Assembly: GCA_902476645.1 (NCBI GenBank)
Contig: CABSEG010000007.1
Coordinates: 10,612-74,611, forward strand
Direction of reading: 5' to 3'
DNA length: 64,000 bases
Source of the DNA: an uncultured Lachnospiraceae bacterium
GTDB taxonomy: Bacteria; Bacillota; Clostridia; Lachnospirales; Lachnospiraceae
A program made the translations under genes and the position numbers. The notes beneath the pieces are model-generated. The model did not search any database and was not told the DNA's origin. It saw only the letters and a program-made list of their open reading frames with translations. Positions 1 through 8,671 of this stretch are shown piece by piece; within the stretch, counting starts at the first letter, position 1, and each line of letters begins with the position of its first letter.

Positions 1-207
1 GGAATGGGAGAAGATGCCTTAAAAGAGCTGAACCGGGAATTGAATCAGCAGCAGGAAGCGCCCAAAAGCCACATTGGTCTGAAAAATGTTTGTATGAGGC
101 TACGTTATTTTTATCGGGAAAAGATCCATATTACGGTGTGCGCAAATGTACCGAGGGGATTTTGCATTGACCTTTTCATACAGGAGGGGAGTGAAGAAGA
201 TGTATAA
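1..207 (+). CDS. Sensor histidine kinase, C-terminal end (partial)
   Basis: Only the last 68 codons are in the window; the start lies upstream. The segment carries the pattern G-L-K-N-V-x-M-R-L followed by F-Y, which is typical of the end of the ATPase domain in YesM/LytS-type sensor kinases. The stop overlaps the start of the following YesN-type response regulator by 8 bp, so the two are translationally coupled partners of one two-component system. The stimulus cannot be judged because the sensor domain is missing. Family assignment rests on this short tail plus the neighbour. Confidence 0.75.
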   Translation, partial: GMGEDALKELNRELNQQQEAPKSHIGLKNVCMRLRYFYREKIHITVCANVPRGFCIDLFIQEGSEEDV

Positions 208-958
208 GTTGTTACTGGTAGACGATGAAAAGCAGATTACCGAGGGGTTAAAGTGCCTTTTAGACTGGAATGAATTTCAGATTACCCAGATCAAAACGGC
301 AAACTCCTATGAGGAAGCGCTGGAGATTGGAGCTATATACAAGCCTGATATCGCCATTCTGGATGTGCGGATCCGTAACAAATACGGTTTTGATTTACAC
401 CGGGAATTAAAAGAACAGCAGCCAGAGCTTTGCAGTATTATGATCAGCGGCTATGATGAATTTGAATATGTGCGAAAGGCCATGCGCCAGGGTGTGGTAG
501 ACTATCTGTTAAAGCCCATTGACAGGAGAGAGCTGAAAAAGACACTCGAAAAGCTGATTGTGGAAAGACTGCACGGGGAGCTGAAGCAAGCTGAGAACGG
601 AGAGTGTTATGATGAGGCCTTGCAGATGAATCTGCACGACTTAAGCAGACTGGTACAAAAGATCATCGCCGTGGTCCATGAGGATTACGGTAAGAGCCTG
701 AACCTGACGGTTTTGGCAGAGGATATGGAGGTGAGCAGCGGCTATCTGGGAAAGCTTTTTTTGCGGGAGACCAATATGAAGTTTTCACAGTATTTGATGC
801 AGTATCGCATGAAGATCGCAAAAGAGCTGATTGAGAACACAGATGAAAAGATTTCCTATATTGCCCAGAAGGTGGGATACACCAATATGAACTACTTTTA
901 TACGCATTTTCAGAATTGCTATCAGAAATCCCCCAAGGAGTTTCGGGATGAGAAATAG
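200..958 (+). CDS. YesN-type response regulator with AraC-type DNA-binding domain
   Basis: This is a 252-residue transcription regulator. The receiver domain covers about residues 1-120, with acidic residues D8/D9, phospho-acceptor D55 in I-L-D-V, and the conserved K in L-L-K-P-I. An AraC/XylS double helix-turn-helix covers about residues 150-252. The start at 200 is preferred over an upstream in-frame ATG at 146: it has an AGGAGGGG ribosome site at 183-190 and puts the canonical receiver start at residue 1. It pairs with the kinase just upstream. Regulators of this type usually control sugar or peptide uptake genes, but no such target is visible next to it. Confidence 0.9.
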   Translation: MYKLLLVDDEKQITEGLKCLLDWNEFQITQIKTANSYEEALEIGAIYKPDIAILDVRIRNKYGFDLHRELKEQQPELCSIMISGYDEFEYVRKAMRQGVVDYLLKPIDRRELKKTLEKLIVERLHGELKQAENGECYDEALQMNLHDLSRLVQKIIAVVHEDYGKSLNLTVLAEDMEVSSGYLGKLFLRETNMKFSQYLMQYRMKIAKELIENTDEKISYIAQKVGYTNMNYFYTHFQNCYQKSPKEFRDEK

Positions 959-967
959 GAAACGCTT

Positions 968-1225
968 CTACTCACATTTCCTGCGGCATTCCTCCTCCTT
1001 GATCTCTACCAGGACGATATCCGTTCCAATCTGAGTGATACACCTCCAGGGAATCACATATTCTGTATCACGCCCTAAAAAAGAGCAGAGCTTACCTGGC
1101 CCCGGGATGATGATGGCTAGGATATGACCGGTACAAGGATCAAATTCCATATCGCTGACACAGCCGAGGACGGTGCAGGTGCAGACGTTGATGACTTCTT
1201 TTTGACGAAGATCGAAAAAACGCAT
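968..1225 (-). CDS. YlmC/YmxH family PRC-barrel protein
   Basis: This is an 85-residue protein with a single PRC-barrel-like fold, matching the YlmC/YmxH family found in spore-forming Firmicutes. The recognisable parts are the start R-F-F-D-L-R-Q-K-E-V-I, G-C-V-S-D-M-E-F-D in the middle, and the P-W-x-x-I-x-x-I-G-x-D-I segment. A purine-rich AGGAAGGAAA site lies before the start. It is convergent with the response regulator and divergent from nrdR. The family is linked to sporulation, but its biochemical role is not established. The Cys-rich tail (E-E-C-R-R-K-C-E) is typical of the clostridial members. Confidence 0.85.
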   Translation of the reverse strand: MRFFDLRQKEVINVCTCTVLGCVSDMEFDPCTGHILAIIIPGPGKLCSFLGRDTEYVIPWRCITQIGTDIVLVEIKEEECRRKCE

Positions 1226-1298
1226 GGAGGTTTCCTTCCTGGTTCAGGATTTCTTATCCTATTATATGTAAAAAACCGGGAAAAAGAACCTGCACCGA

Positions 1299-1327
1299 TT
1301 GACAGCAGGCATTTCATTGGCTATACT
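1299..1327 (+). promoter_or_regulatory. nrdR promoter
   Basis: A -35 TTGACA (1299-1304) and a -10 TATACT (1322-1327) are separated by 17 bp. The ribosome site AGGAGG (1341-1346) and the nrdR start follow directly. Confidence 0.75.
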
Positions 1328-1354
1328 CCAAGTAGAGTAGAGGAGGTATGAATC

Positions 1355-1804
1355 ATGAAGTGTCCGTTTTGTAACCAGGATAATACTAGAGTGGTGGATT
1401 CCAGACCTGCGGATGACAATTGCTCCATTCGGCGCAGGCGCTTGTGCGATGAATGCGGAAAGCGATTTACCACCTATGAGAAGGTGGAGACCATTCCTTT
1501 GATTGTGATCAAAAAGGACAGGACGAGAGAGCAATACGATCGTTCTAAAATTGAGGCGGGCGTTTTAAGGGCTTGTTATAAACGGCCCATTCCGGTACAG
1601 AAAATTCATGAGATGATTGACCGTGTGGAGACAGCTCTGTTTAACCGGGAGGATCGGGAGATCGAAAGTAAAGTGATCGGTGAGATGGTCATGGATCAGC
1701 TTAAGGATCTGGAGGCAGTGGCCTATGTCCGGTTTGCCTCTGTATACCGGGAATTTAAAGACGTCAACACGTTTATGGATGAACTGAAAAAAATCCTGAA
1801 TTAG
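1355..1804 (+). CDS. nrdR: NrdR, ribonucleotide reductase gene repressor
   Basis: NrdR is a 149-residue transcription factor that binds ATP/dATP and represses ribonucleotide reductase genes. A zinc ribbon is formed by C3, C6, C31 and C34, followed by an Arg-rich stretch (R-R-R-R-L-C-D-E-C-G-K-R-F). An ATP-cone domain covers about residues 49-139. Length and motifs are those of the full-length family. The start has AGGAGG eight bases upstream. It is monocistronic, with its own promoter and a terminator immediately after the stop. Confidence 0.97.
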   Translation: MKCPFCNQDNTRVVDSRPADDNCSIRRRRLCDECGKRFTTYEKVETIPLIVIKKDRTREQYDRSKIEAGVLRACYKRPIPVQKIHEMIDRVETALFNREDREIESKVIGEMVMDQLKDLEAVAYVRFASVYREFKDVNTFMDELKKILN

Positions 1805-1809
1805 CAGGT

Positions 1810-1834
1810 GCCAGGCTTTTGCTTGGCCTTTTTC
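1810..1834 (+). terminator. nrdR terminator
   Basis: GCCAGGC (1810-1816) pairs with GCTTGGC (1821-1827), with one G-T pair and a TTTT loop, and is followed by C and a T run. Confidence 0.7.
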
Positions 1835-1870
1835 TTTTGCCCTTTTTCGACAGAAAATTCCGGGGGATGG

Positions 1871-1900
1871 TTGCATGAGATCAACCGATAGTGTTATACT
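1871..1900 (+). promoter_or_regulatory. Promoter of the DUF5717 cassette
   Basis: A -35 TTGCAT (1871-1876) and a -10 TATACT (1895-1900) are separated by 18 bp. The segment lies between the nrdR terminator and the first gene of the three-gene cassette. Confidence 0.65.
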
Positions 1901-1940
1901 GAAACAATAACAACCAATGAGAGATATGCAGGTGAACAGT

Positions 1941-4900
1941 TTGAAAAGAAGAATCGAACAATTATTAAATGGAATATTTGAATATGAAGCCCCTGAACTT
2001 AAGCTTTCCACGAAACAGATCGACTTAAAAGTGCGAAAAGGGGATCGCTACCGGGGCAGTTTTGAGATAGAGAGTACAACCAGAAAAAAGGTAAAAGGTT
2101 TTCTGTATGCCTCCGGTACCAGGATGGCCTATGGCCCCTCCAGTTTTTCCAGCCTTCAGGAGAAAATTACCTTTGAATTTGATTCCGCGGGGCTTCAGGA
2201 AGGGGATGTATCAGAGGGAGCCTTTACCGTTTGTTCCAATGTGGGAGAGTACCAAATTCCCTATCGGGTGACGATTCTGGCAGGAGGGACGAAGGAGGCG
2301 AAAGAACAGGCGGAGAATCTGGAGGATTTTGCGGTTTTGGCTAAGGCAGACTTTCAGAAGGCTTATGTAGCTTTTGTATCCCAAGGATTTCGGAAGATGT
2401 TAAGCAGAAAGGAGCGGGATCTTTTACCTCTCTACGACGGCCTGATGAAGTCTTCCTTAAGTTATCGTACTTTGGAAGAATTTTTGATCGGCGCTGGAAA
2501 GAAAGAGCCGGTGAGCATCACTATGGAGCGTACCTGCGATACCTTTTTAAACCTTACCCAGCCCACCAGAGAGTCCGTGGCACTGACAAAAAGCACCTGG
2601 GGATTTTTGCGTCTGGATATCTCCTCAGATGCAGAGTTTCTGAAGGTGGAGCGTCAGGTGGTAACTGCGGATGAATTTATTGGAAGCACTTATACCCTGG
2701 ATTATGTGATTGACACCGAGGCGCTTCACAGGGGACGCAATTACGGCAGGATATTCCTGAAAAGTCCGTTTCATACCTGGGAATATGTGGTGACGGTATG
2801 TCAGGAAGAACGTAAGCCGGGGCTTAGGCTGTTACCCGCACAGCACAGGGAAGTGGGAAGGATTCTGGAGTACTATGTTGACTTTCGGCTGAAGAGAAAG
2901 AATATTCATGAATGGCTAAACTTATCCCAGGAAGCCCTGGATCGGTATCACAAGGCAGGGGGAACAAATCCCATGATGGAACTGTTCCAGGCTCAGCTTT
3001 ATTTTGCGGCAGATCGGGCGGATGAGGGGTGCCTTTTATTGAATGAGCTGGATCAGCATAAAGAGAAGCTGGAGGCGCCGGAGGCCTATGGATATTATCT
3101 GTATCTAACTACCTTCTATAATAAAGACCCCAAATATGTGGACTATGTGGAGGAACAGATGGAGGGTCTGTTGATGCAGCACCAGGATAATTGGAAGCTG
3201 CAATGGTTTCTTCTTTATCTCAGAGACACCTACAGACAGCACCCGGCCAGAAAGCTGGAAGCGATCCAGAGACAGTATCTCTATGGCTGTAGCAGCCGTA
3301 TCATGTATTTGGAGGCTTATTTTGTACTGGAAAAATTTCCGATGCTTTTAAAGCGTTTGGAGGCCTTTGAACTACAGGTACTGGGATTTATCTGCAGGCA
3401 GGATCTGATGAGCAAAGAAATCTCCATGCAGATTTCAGACCTGGCGGGAAGATACCAGGAATATTCTGATAAGCTGTTTGAGATTTTGAACTGCTGCTAT
3501 GAGAAGTATCCAACGAGGGCCTTGCTTCAGGCCATTTGCAGCATTTTAATTAAAGCTCATAAAACCGGATCGGAATATTTTTCCTGGTATGAAAAAGGAG
3601 TGGAGGCAGATCTGCGGGTGACCGGACTGTACGAATACTATGTGGAGTCCATGGACGGCAGCTATACAGGCCCTCTTCCCAAGATGATACGGATGTATTT
3701 TTCCTATCAGAATACACTGAGCTATCAGAAAAAGGCCTGTGTCTACGCCAATGTGATTCGAAACCGGGTGGAAGATCCCAAGACATATCAGACCTATCGG
3801 CCGGCCATTGAAAAATTCATGCTGGATCAATTAAAGGCATGCAGAGTCAATCAGGACTTGGCATTAATCTACCGGACCTTTCTGAATAAGGGGATGCTCA
3901 ACCGCAGGCTGGCGGACTGTCTTGTGAAGGTGCTCTTTACCTATGAAATCCAGTGTAAGGTTCCAATGATCCGGCAGGCAGCGGTCTTTCACAGCGCTTT
4001 GAAACAGGAACAGTGCGTGAGCCTGAATGAGGGAAAGGCTAATGTGCAGCTTTATACAGGGGATTATCAGATCCTCCTGATTGACGAAGAGGAAAACCGC
4101 TACGCCAGACCCAAGGATTATGAGCTGGTGCGTCTTTTGGAGGATGAGGAGTTACTTGGATATTGCAGGGAGTTGTCGCCTTCCAGTCCCGGGATGATCC
4201 TGCATGAATGTGGTCAGATCCGGGAGCGTCAGCCTATTAACGCACAGCATATGGAAAGCTTCTGGAATTTGCTTTCTCTGGAGGATGTGAAGGAAAGCTG
4301 TAAAGAACAGGTTAGACAGAGTCTGCTGGATTACTATTATAAAAATCAGGCAGAACCTACTCTTTATGAGTTTTTGCACAGAATCGACTATGGACTGTTT
4401 ATCAAAACGGATAAACGGAAACTGGTGGAGCTTCTGGCAGCGGAAGGAATGTGCAGGGAAGCCTTTGAGCTTTTGAAAATTTACGGGCCGGAACAGGTGG
4501 GAACGATTGCACTGGTTCGCATTTGCAGCAGAACCATACTGGATCGGGAAGATGCCCAGGATGAGATGCTGACAGCTCTATGTCACTGTTGCTTTGAACA
4601 GGGTAAATATGACGAAACGGTGTTGACGTATTTGCTTCACTATTACGATGGCCCTATTGAGCAGATGAAAAAGCTTTGGAGAGTCAGCCGTCAGTTCGAG
4701 CTGGATGCCTACCGGCTGGAGGAGAAGATTCTTTTAATGGTACTGTTTATGCGGACAGGGGCCGAGGACACAGAGGAAATTTTTGATTCCTACCGCAGGA
4801 AGATGGGTAAGAAGAAGTGGTTGGAAGCATATCTGATTTACCGATCCTATGATTATTTTGTAAAAGAAGTATCCGTTAAAAAGCAGGTTTTTGACCAGCT

Positions 4901-5489
4901 GGAGCGATGGTATGAAAGAGGAGAAGCGTTGGAGGAGGTTTGCAAGCTGGCTCTTCTTCGCTATTACGCTTCCCTGGAAAAGAGGGAAGAAAAACAGGAG
5001 GATTGTGTAAGAAAGCTTCTCGAAGAATGTTGCCAGAAGGGTATGTGCTTTTCCTTTTTTCATCGGTTTGGTCCCCATCTGGGGAGAACTTATGGCTTTT
5101 GGGATAAGAGCTTTGTAGAATACAGGACAAGGCCGGATGCCTCTGTGAGCATTCGCTACCGGATTGAGCAGGAGTCTGGAGAGGTGACGGCAGAGGGGGC
5201 AGAACCCTTAAGAAATCTCTATGAGGGGATTTTTGTCAGGGAAGTGACCCTGTTTCAGGGAGAGATGCTGATCTATCATATCCAGGAAGAAGTGGATGGG
5301 AAAATGGAAGAAAAAACGGAGGAAATTCTCATCTGGGAGGGGAACAGTGAAGGAAAAACCACCAGATATGACCTGATCAACCGTCTGGAAAAAGCTCTGG
5401 AGTGTAAGGATATGGAACAGGCAAAGCAGGTGACTTTGCGATATCTGGAACAGGAAGCGCTGGCGAAAGAACTGTTCCCCATTGTGTAG
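1941..5489 (+). CDS. DUF5717 family giant protein, function unknown
   Basis: This is a soluble protein of about 1182 residues with no signal peptide or membrane segment. An N-terminal beta-sandwich-like part (about residues 1-120) and a second beta-rich part (about 195-290) are followed by a very long helical, TPR-like region rich in Tyr/Leu helices up to about residue 1050. A small beta domain ends it. I recognise it as DUF5717, known to me from Lachnospiraceae, with no assigned role. In-frame ATG codons at 1917 and 1926 lack a ribosome site. The TTG at 1941 is preceded by AGGTG at 1930-1934 and gives the start M-K-R-R-I-E-Q, so I prefer it. The DUF5716 gene follows after 9 bp, suggesting an operon. 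Confidence 0.8.
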   Translation: MKRRIEQLLNGIFEYEAPELKLSTKQIDLKVRKGDRYRGSFEIESTTRKKVKGFLYASGTRMAYGPSSFSSLQEKITFEFDSAGLQEGDVSEGAFTVCSNVGEYQIPYRVTILAGGTKEAKEQAENLEDFAVLAKADFQKAYVAFVSQGFRKMLSRKERDLLPLYDGLMKSSLSYRTLEEFLIGAGKKEPVSITMERTCDTFLNLTQPTRESVALTKSTWGFLRLDISSDAEFLKVERQVVTADEFIGSTYTLDYVIDTEALHRGRNYGRIFLKSPFHTWEYVVTVCQEERKPGLRLLPAQHREVGRILEYYVDFRLKRKNIHEWLNLSQEALDRYHKAGGTNPMMELFQAQLYFAADRADEGCLLLNELDQHKEKLEAPEAYGYYLYLTTFYNKDPKYVDYVEEQMEGLLMQHQDNWKLQWFLLYLRDTYRQHPARKLEAIQRQYLYGCSSRIMYLEAYFVLEKFPMLLKRLEAFELQVLGFICRQDLMSKEISMQISDLAGRYQEYSDKLFEILNCCYEKYPTRALLQAICSILIKAHKTGSEYFSWYEKGVEADLRVTGLYEYYVESMDGSYTGPLPKMIRMYFSYQNTLSYQKKACVYANVIRNRVEDPKTYQTYRPAIEKFMLDQLKACRVNQDLALIYRTFLNKGMLNRRLADCLVKVLFTYEIQCKVPMIRQAAVFHSALKQEQCVSLNEGKANVQLYTGDYQILLIDEEENRYARPKDYELVRLLEDEELLGYCRELSPSSPGMILHECGQIRERQPINAQHMESFWNLLSLEDVKESCKEQVRQSLLDYYYKNQAEPTLYEFLHRIDYGLFIKTDKRKLVELLAAEGMCREAFELLKIYGPEQVGTIALVRICSRTILDREDAQDEMLTALCHCCFEQGKYDETVLTYLLHYYDGPIEQMKKLWRVSRQFELDAYRLEEKILLMVLFMRTGAEDTEEIFDSYRRKMGKKKWLEAYLIYRSYDYFVKEVSVKKQVFDQLERWYERGEALEEVCKLALLRYYASLEKREEKQEDCVRKLLEECCQKGMCFSFFHRFGPHLGRTYGFWDKSFVEYRTRPDASVSIRYRIEQESGEVTAEGAEPLRNLYEGIFVREVTLFQGEMLIYHIQEEVDGKMEEKTEEILIWEGNSEGKTTRYDLINRLEKALECKDMEQAKQVTLRYLEQEALAKELFPIV

Positions 5490-5498
5490 GAGGCAGAG

Positions 5499-6662
5499 AT
5501 GATTAAAGAGATCAATGACATTCTCGTGGGATTTGACCTTTGCAGGGATTATTCCATGATGAGTTTTTACACCAGGAATCACACAGAGCCCAGGACAGTA
5601 AGCAGGGAGCCAGGGGAGAGAAAGTATCAGATCCCAACGCCTAAGGATCTGTTTCCCCTGGTGGAACAAAAGGCAGAGCTGGGGGTGGCCTTGCTCTCCA
5701 GCTTTTTTAAGCAGTGTTTTGAGATGCTTGGCGCAGTGGGCGCCTCCCGTAAGATCAGCATCATGGTTACCATGGATAAGGTGCGGGAGGGATGGCCGGA
5801 TGCCATTATCCAGGCTCTTGGCATGTTGGATATTCCGAGAGAACGGGTTTATCTGCAGGAGCATCTGGAAAGTTTCTATTACTATGTGCTGAATCAGAAA
5901 AAAGAACTGTGGAACTATCATGTGGCCATGTTGGAGTATAAGCAAGATCGGGTTACGGGATATGAGATGAGCATAGACAGGAGCACAAAACCGGCCTTCG
6001 TGTCCGTAGAAAAACGGTTTCGTCTGTACTTTGATGAAAAGTCCAGAAAGGGCAGATCGGACGGAGAGTGGAAAAAACTCAGAGACCGCCTGTTGCTGGA
6101 GCGGGTGCAGGAAATGTTTCAGGACAAGACCTTTTCCAGCGCTTATTTGCTGGGGAAAGAGTTTGAAAAGCCCTGGGCGGAGAAGACCATTGCCTTTCTC
6201 TGTAAGAGAAGACACGCTTTTCAGGGAGACAATCTGTTTGTGAAAGGGGCTTGTTACGGGGCCATGGAACGGGCAGGTCTTGTTTCTATGGGAAATTTCC
6301 TGTTCAGAGGGCCGAATATGATTGAACATAATGTGGGGATGGAGATGATGGTGCGGGGGATCGATGCCTATCAGCCCATGATCAGTGCGGGAATCAGCAG
6401 CTATGCGGCTTTTTATGAGTGTGAATTTCTGCTGAACGGGACAAATGAGGTGGTGTTGGAATCCAGGGATTTGGAGGGCGCGGAGGCTACCCATACGATT
6501 ACGCTGACGAATCTCCCCAGAAGACCAGAGAGGGCGACCAGGATTCGGATGCAGCTGACCTTTCCCGAAAAGAACCAGTGTCTTGTGCGGCTGGATGATC
6601 TGGGATTGGGTGATCTGTATCCCTCCTCCGGTAAACAGTGGGAGACCATCATCGAGTTGTAA
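5499..6662 (+). CDS. DUF5716 family protein, probable degenerate Hsp70/actin-fold ATPase
   Basis: This 387-residue protein is assigned to DUF5716. Residues 10-19 (V-G-F-D-L-C-R-D-Y-S) look like the phosphate-1 loop of the Hsp70/actin fold, with D13 in place and the usual second Gly/Thr replaced. A later segment resembles the Hsp70 stretch that precedes the second phosphate loop: a V-T-M beta strand, then a helix ending L-G-M-L-D-I and a Glu-containing helix. G-D-N-L-F-V-K-G-A-C-Y-G-A near residue 245 recalls the adenosine-site end of that fold. Fold and nucleotide binding are my inference; the function is unknown. It sits between the DUF5717 gene (9 bp) and a helical-repeat gene (17 bp). Confidence 0.75.
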   Translation: MIKEINDILVGFDLCRDYSMMSFYTRNHTEPRTVSREPGERKYQIPTPKDLFPLVEQKAELGVALLSSFFKQCFEMLGAVGASRKISIMVTMDKVREGWPDAIIQALGMLDIPRERVYLQEHLESFYYYVLNQKKELWNYHVAMLEYKQDRVTGYEMSIDRSTKPAFVSVEKRFRLYFDEKSRKGRSDGEWKKLRDRLLLERVQEMFQDKTFSSAYLLGKEFEKPWAEKTIAFLCKRRHAFQGDNLFVKGACYGAMERAGLVSMGNFLFRGPNMIEHNVGMEMMVRGIDAYQPMISAGISSYAAFYECEFLLNGTNEVVLESRDLEGAEATHTITLTNLPRRPERATRIRMQLTFPEKNQCLVRLDDLGLGDLYPSSGKQWETIIEL

Positions 6663-6679
6663 AAGGAGTGACAGGAAAG

Positions 6680-7477
6680 ATGAGCGGATATCAATTATGC
6701 CAGGTTCGCAGGGCAAAGCACCCTTATTATATAGAAAGTATCAGTACGAATATCTACACAATCGAGGAATTGTGTTTTTATCTGCATCAGAACATTTACT
6801 TGATTGACCATACCATCATCAATGAGGCTTTATGCGATTGGATTCGGGATGAGCTTGGCTTGTCCAGACTTTATCGGAAGTTGTATGAGCAGCTGGACAA
6901 GGAGGAGGGAATCGGAAATTTTATCCTTCCTATTTTCAAAGAAATCGGCTATCTTACGCTGAAAGAGTTTAAGGAATTACAGGAGAAGATCAACCAGATC
7001 GAGGTGCAGCCTGAGGATATCAGGCGGAAGATGAAGGCCGATTATCTGGTAAATTTCCAAAAATATGAAAATGCGATCCATGAGTATCGTCAGATTTTAA
7101 AAAGAAGGAATCCGGGCAATGTGGGAATACAATTTTATGCCAGCGTCCTCTCCAACATGGCGGGAGCTTACGCCAGAATGTTTTTATTTCAGGAGGCGGC
7201 CCAGTGCCTGTGGGAGTCCTATAGTATGGTGCGTTCGAATGAAGTATATCGGCGCTATCTTGCGGTACTGCCTCTGTATCTGAATCAGGAGGACTATCAA
7301 AAGAGACTGGAAGATCTTCGGGTGCCAAAAGAACAGATTGAGAAGATTGAAGGGGCAACCGAAGAGATACGAAACAGGGTAAAAAAAGAGAGGGCCAGTC
7401 TGCCTGTAGAACAAACGAAATGCCGAAAGCTTTTAAGGGAGTGGAAGGAAGCTTATCTAAGGGGCACCGGGGCCTGA
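6680..7477 (+). CDS. Helical repeat (TPR-like) protein of the DUF5717/DUF5716 cassette
   Basis: This is a 265-residue soluble protein that I cannot place in a named family. It starts with a tyrosine-rich segment (S-G-Y-Q-L-C). A TPR-like part around residues 115-200 contains helix pairs with alternating A, Y, L and W positions (Y-E-N-A-I-H-E-Y-R-Q-I-L; Q-E-A-A-Q-C-L-W-E-S-Y). A charged coiled-coil-like tail follows. The ATG at 6680 is chosen over one at 6638, which lies inside the previous gene, because AAGGAG stands at 6662-6667. It is the last gene of the cassette; no terminator is obvious after it. Confidence 0.75.
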   Translation: MSGYQLCQVRRAKHPYYIESISTNIYTIEELCFYLHQNIYLIDHTIINEALCDWIRDELGLSRLYRKLYEQLDKEEGIGNFILPIFKEIGYLTLKEFKELQEKINQIEVQPEDIRRKMKADYLVNFQKYENAIHEYRQILKRRNPGNVGIQFYASVLSNMAGAYARMFLFQEAAQCLWESYSMVRSNEVYRRYLAVLPLYLNQEDYQKRLEDLRVPKEQIEKIEGATEEIRNRVKKERASLPVEQTKCRKLLREWKEAYLRGTGA

Positions 7478-7520
7478 GTTTGAGTAACATGGAGCCGGAA
7501 TCGGAAAGGCGCTGTAGCGG

Positions 7521-7549
7521 TTGACAGTTGGCATAGAATATGCTAGTAT
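7521..7549 (+). promoter_or_regulatory. Promoter of the amino-acid ABC transporter
   Basis: A -35 TTGACA (7521-7526) and a -10 TAGTAT (7544-7549) are 17 bp apart, with TGC directly before the -10 (extended -10). The leader to the start codon is about 115 bases; no known riboswitch was recognised in it. Confidence 0.75.
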
Positions 7550-7672
7550 GAATTTGCTGATTTATCATGGCAGAGTGATGCATTGAAAGCACGATAGTAT
7601 GACAGAGTTACTTTGTCTGATAGACAAGAGAAATTATCATGAGAGATGGTAGGGACGGAGGATACGTTATTT

Positions 7673-8563
7673 ATGAAGAAGAAAGTAATCAGTGTACTTT
7701 TGGCCACGGCCATGATTTGTACGGCATTTGCAGGCTGCGGTTCTTCTGCGAAAGAGACCGAGGCGCCTCAGACAGAAGCGAAGGCTCAGGAAGAGAGCGA
7801 CGAGAGTCAGGAGTCTCAGAGTGTGGAAAATACAGCAGAGACGGAAGAGGCAAAAGAAGAGGCTTCTGGAGATACCTTTACAGTGGGATTTGATCAGGAC
7901 TTCCCGCCCATGGGGTTTGTGGGAGATGACGGAGAGTTTACCGGTTTTGACCTTGCTCTGGCTGCGGAAGTGGCGGAGCGTCTGGGAAAAGAGATTGTAT
8001 ACCAGCCCATTGCATGGGATGCGAAAGATATGGAACTGGATTCCGGTACGATTGACTGTATCTGGAACGGATTTACCATGAACGGCCGGGAAGATGACTA
8101 TACCTGGTCTGAGCCTTACATGAAAAATAATCAGGTGTTTGTGGTAAAGACAGATTCCGGCATTTCTTCTTCCGCAGACTTAGCGGGAAAGATAGTGGAT
8201 GTGCAGGTGGATTCCAGTGCGGAGGCCGCTCTGAATGACAATCCGGATTTGACCGGAACCTTTGGACAGCTGATCACGGTGGCGGATTACAATACGGCGT
8301 TTATGGATCTGGAGTCAGGAGCTGTGGATGCCATTGCCATGGATGATGTGGTGGCCAGCTATCAGATCGAAAAGCGAGGAGCAGATTTTGTAGTTCTGGA
8401 TGAGGCCATTGCGGCTGAGGAGTATGGGATCGGCTTTAAGAAAGGAAACGAAGAGCTGCGCGATCAGGTGCAGGCAACTCTGGAGGAGATGGCCGCGGAC
8501 GGTACTCTGGCGGAGATATCCACAGAATGGTTTGGAAAAGATATCACAACGATTGGAAAATAG
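7673..8563 (+). CDS. Amino-acid ABC transporter substrate-binding lipoprotein
   Basis: This is a 296-residue extracellular binding protein of the SBP_bac_3 (polar amino acid) family. It has a lipoprotein signal peptide with lipobox F-A-G-C (C22), then an acidic Glu/Ser/Gln-rich linker to about residue 70. The periplasmic-binding fold starts at F-T-V-G-F-D-Q-D-F-P-P-M-G and includes the family element G-F-D-L-A-L-A. The start at 7673, not the in-frame ATG at 7646, gives a proper signal peptide; GGAGG lies at 7657-7661. It is first of three genes (binding protein, permease, ATPase) with a terminator after it. The substrate is a polar amino acid, but which one cannot be told. Confidence 0.9.
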   Translation: MKKKVISVLLATAMICTAFAGCGSSAKETEAPQTEAKAQEESDESQESQSVENTAETEEAKEEASGDTFTVGFDQDFPPMGFVGDDGEFTGFDLALAAEVAERLGKEIVYQPIAWDAKDMELDSGTIDCIWNGFTMNGREDDYTWSEPYMKNNQVFVVKTDSGISSSADLAGKIVDVQVDSSAEAALNDNPDLTGTFGQLITVADYNTAFMDLESGAVDAIAMDDVVASYQIEKRGADFVVLDEAIAAEEYGIGFKKGNEELRDQVQATLEEMAADGTLAEISTEWFGKDITTIGK

Positions 8564-8583
8564 AGAAAAAGGCCAGCAAAAAA

Positions 8584-8613
8584 GGACTGCTGCGAGAGAC
8601 AGCAGTCCTTTTT
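8584..8613 (+). terminator. Terminator/attenuator between binding protein and permease genes
   Basis: A perfect 9-bp stem, GGACTGCTG (8584-8592) with CAGCAGTCC (8600-8608), has a 7-base loop and is followed by TTTTT. It lies inside the transporter operon and probably lowers permease and ATPase levels relative to the binding protein. Confidence 0.85.
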
Positions 8614-8671
8614 GCGCGAGAGGGCGAAGGAGACTTTCGCCCGGCTCATAACGGCAGATGGGAGGTTTCAA

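Noticed and set aside
5208..6716. Long open frame on the minus strand (about 500 codons)
   Set aside because: It lies opposite the DUF5716 gene and the end of the DUF5717 gene, has low-complexity His/Leu/Pro-rich content without any domain, and is a codon-bias shadow.
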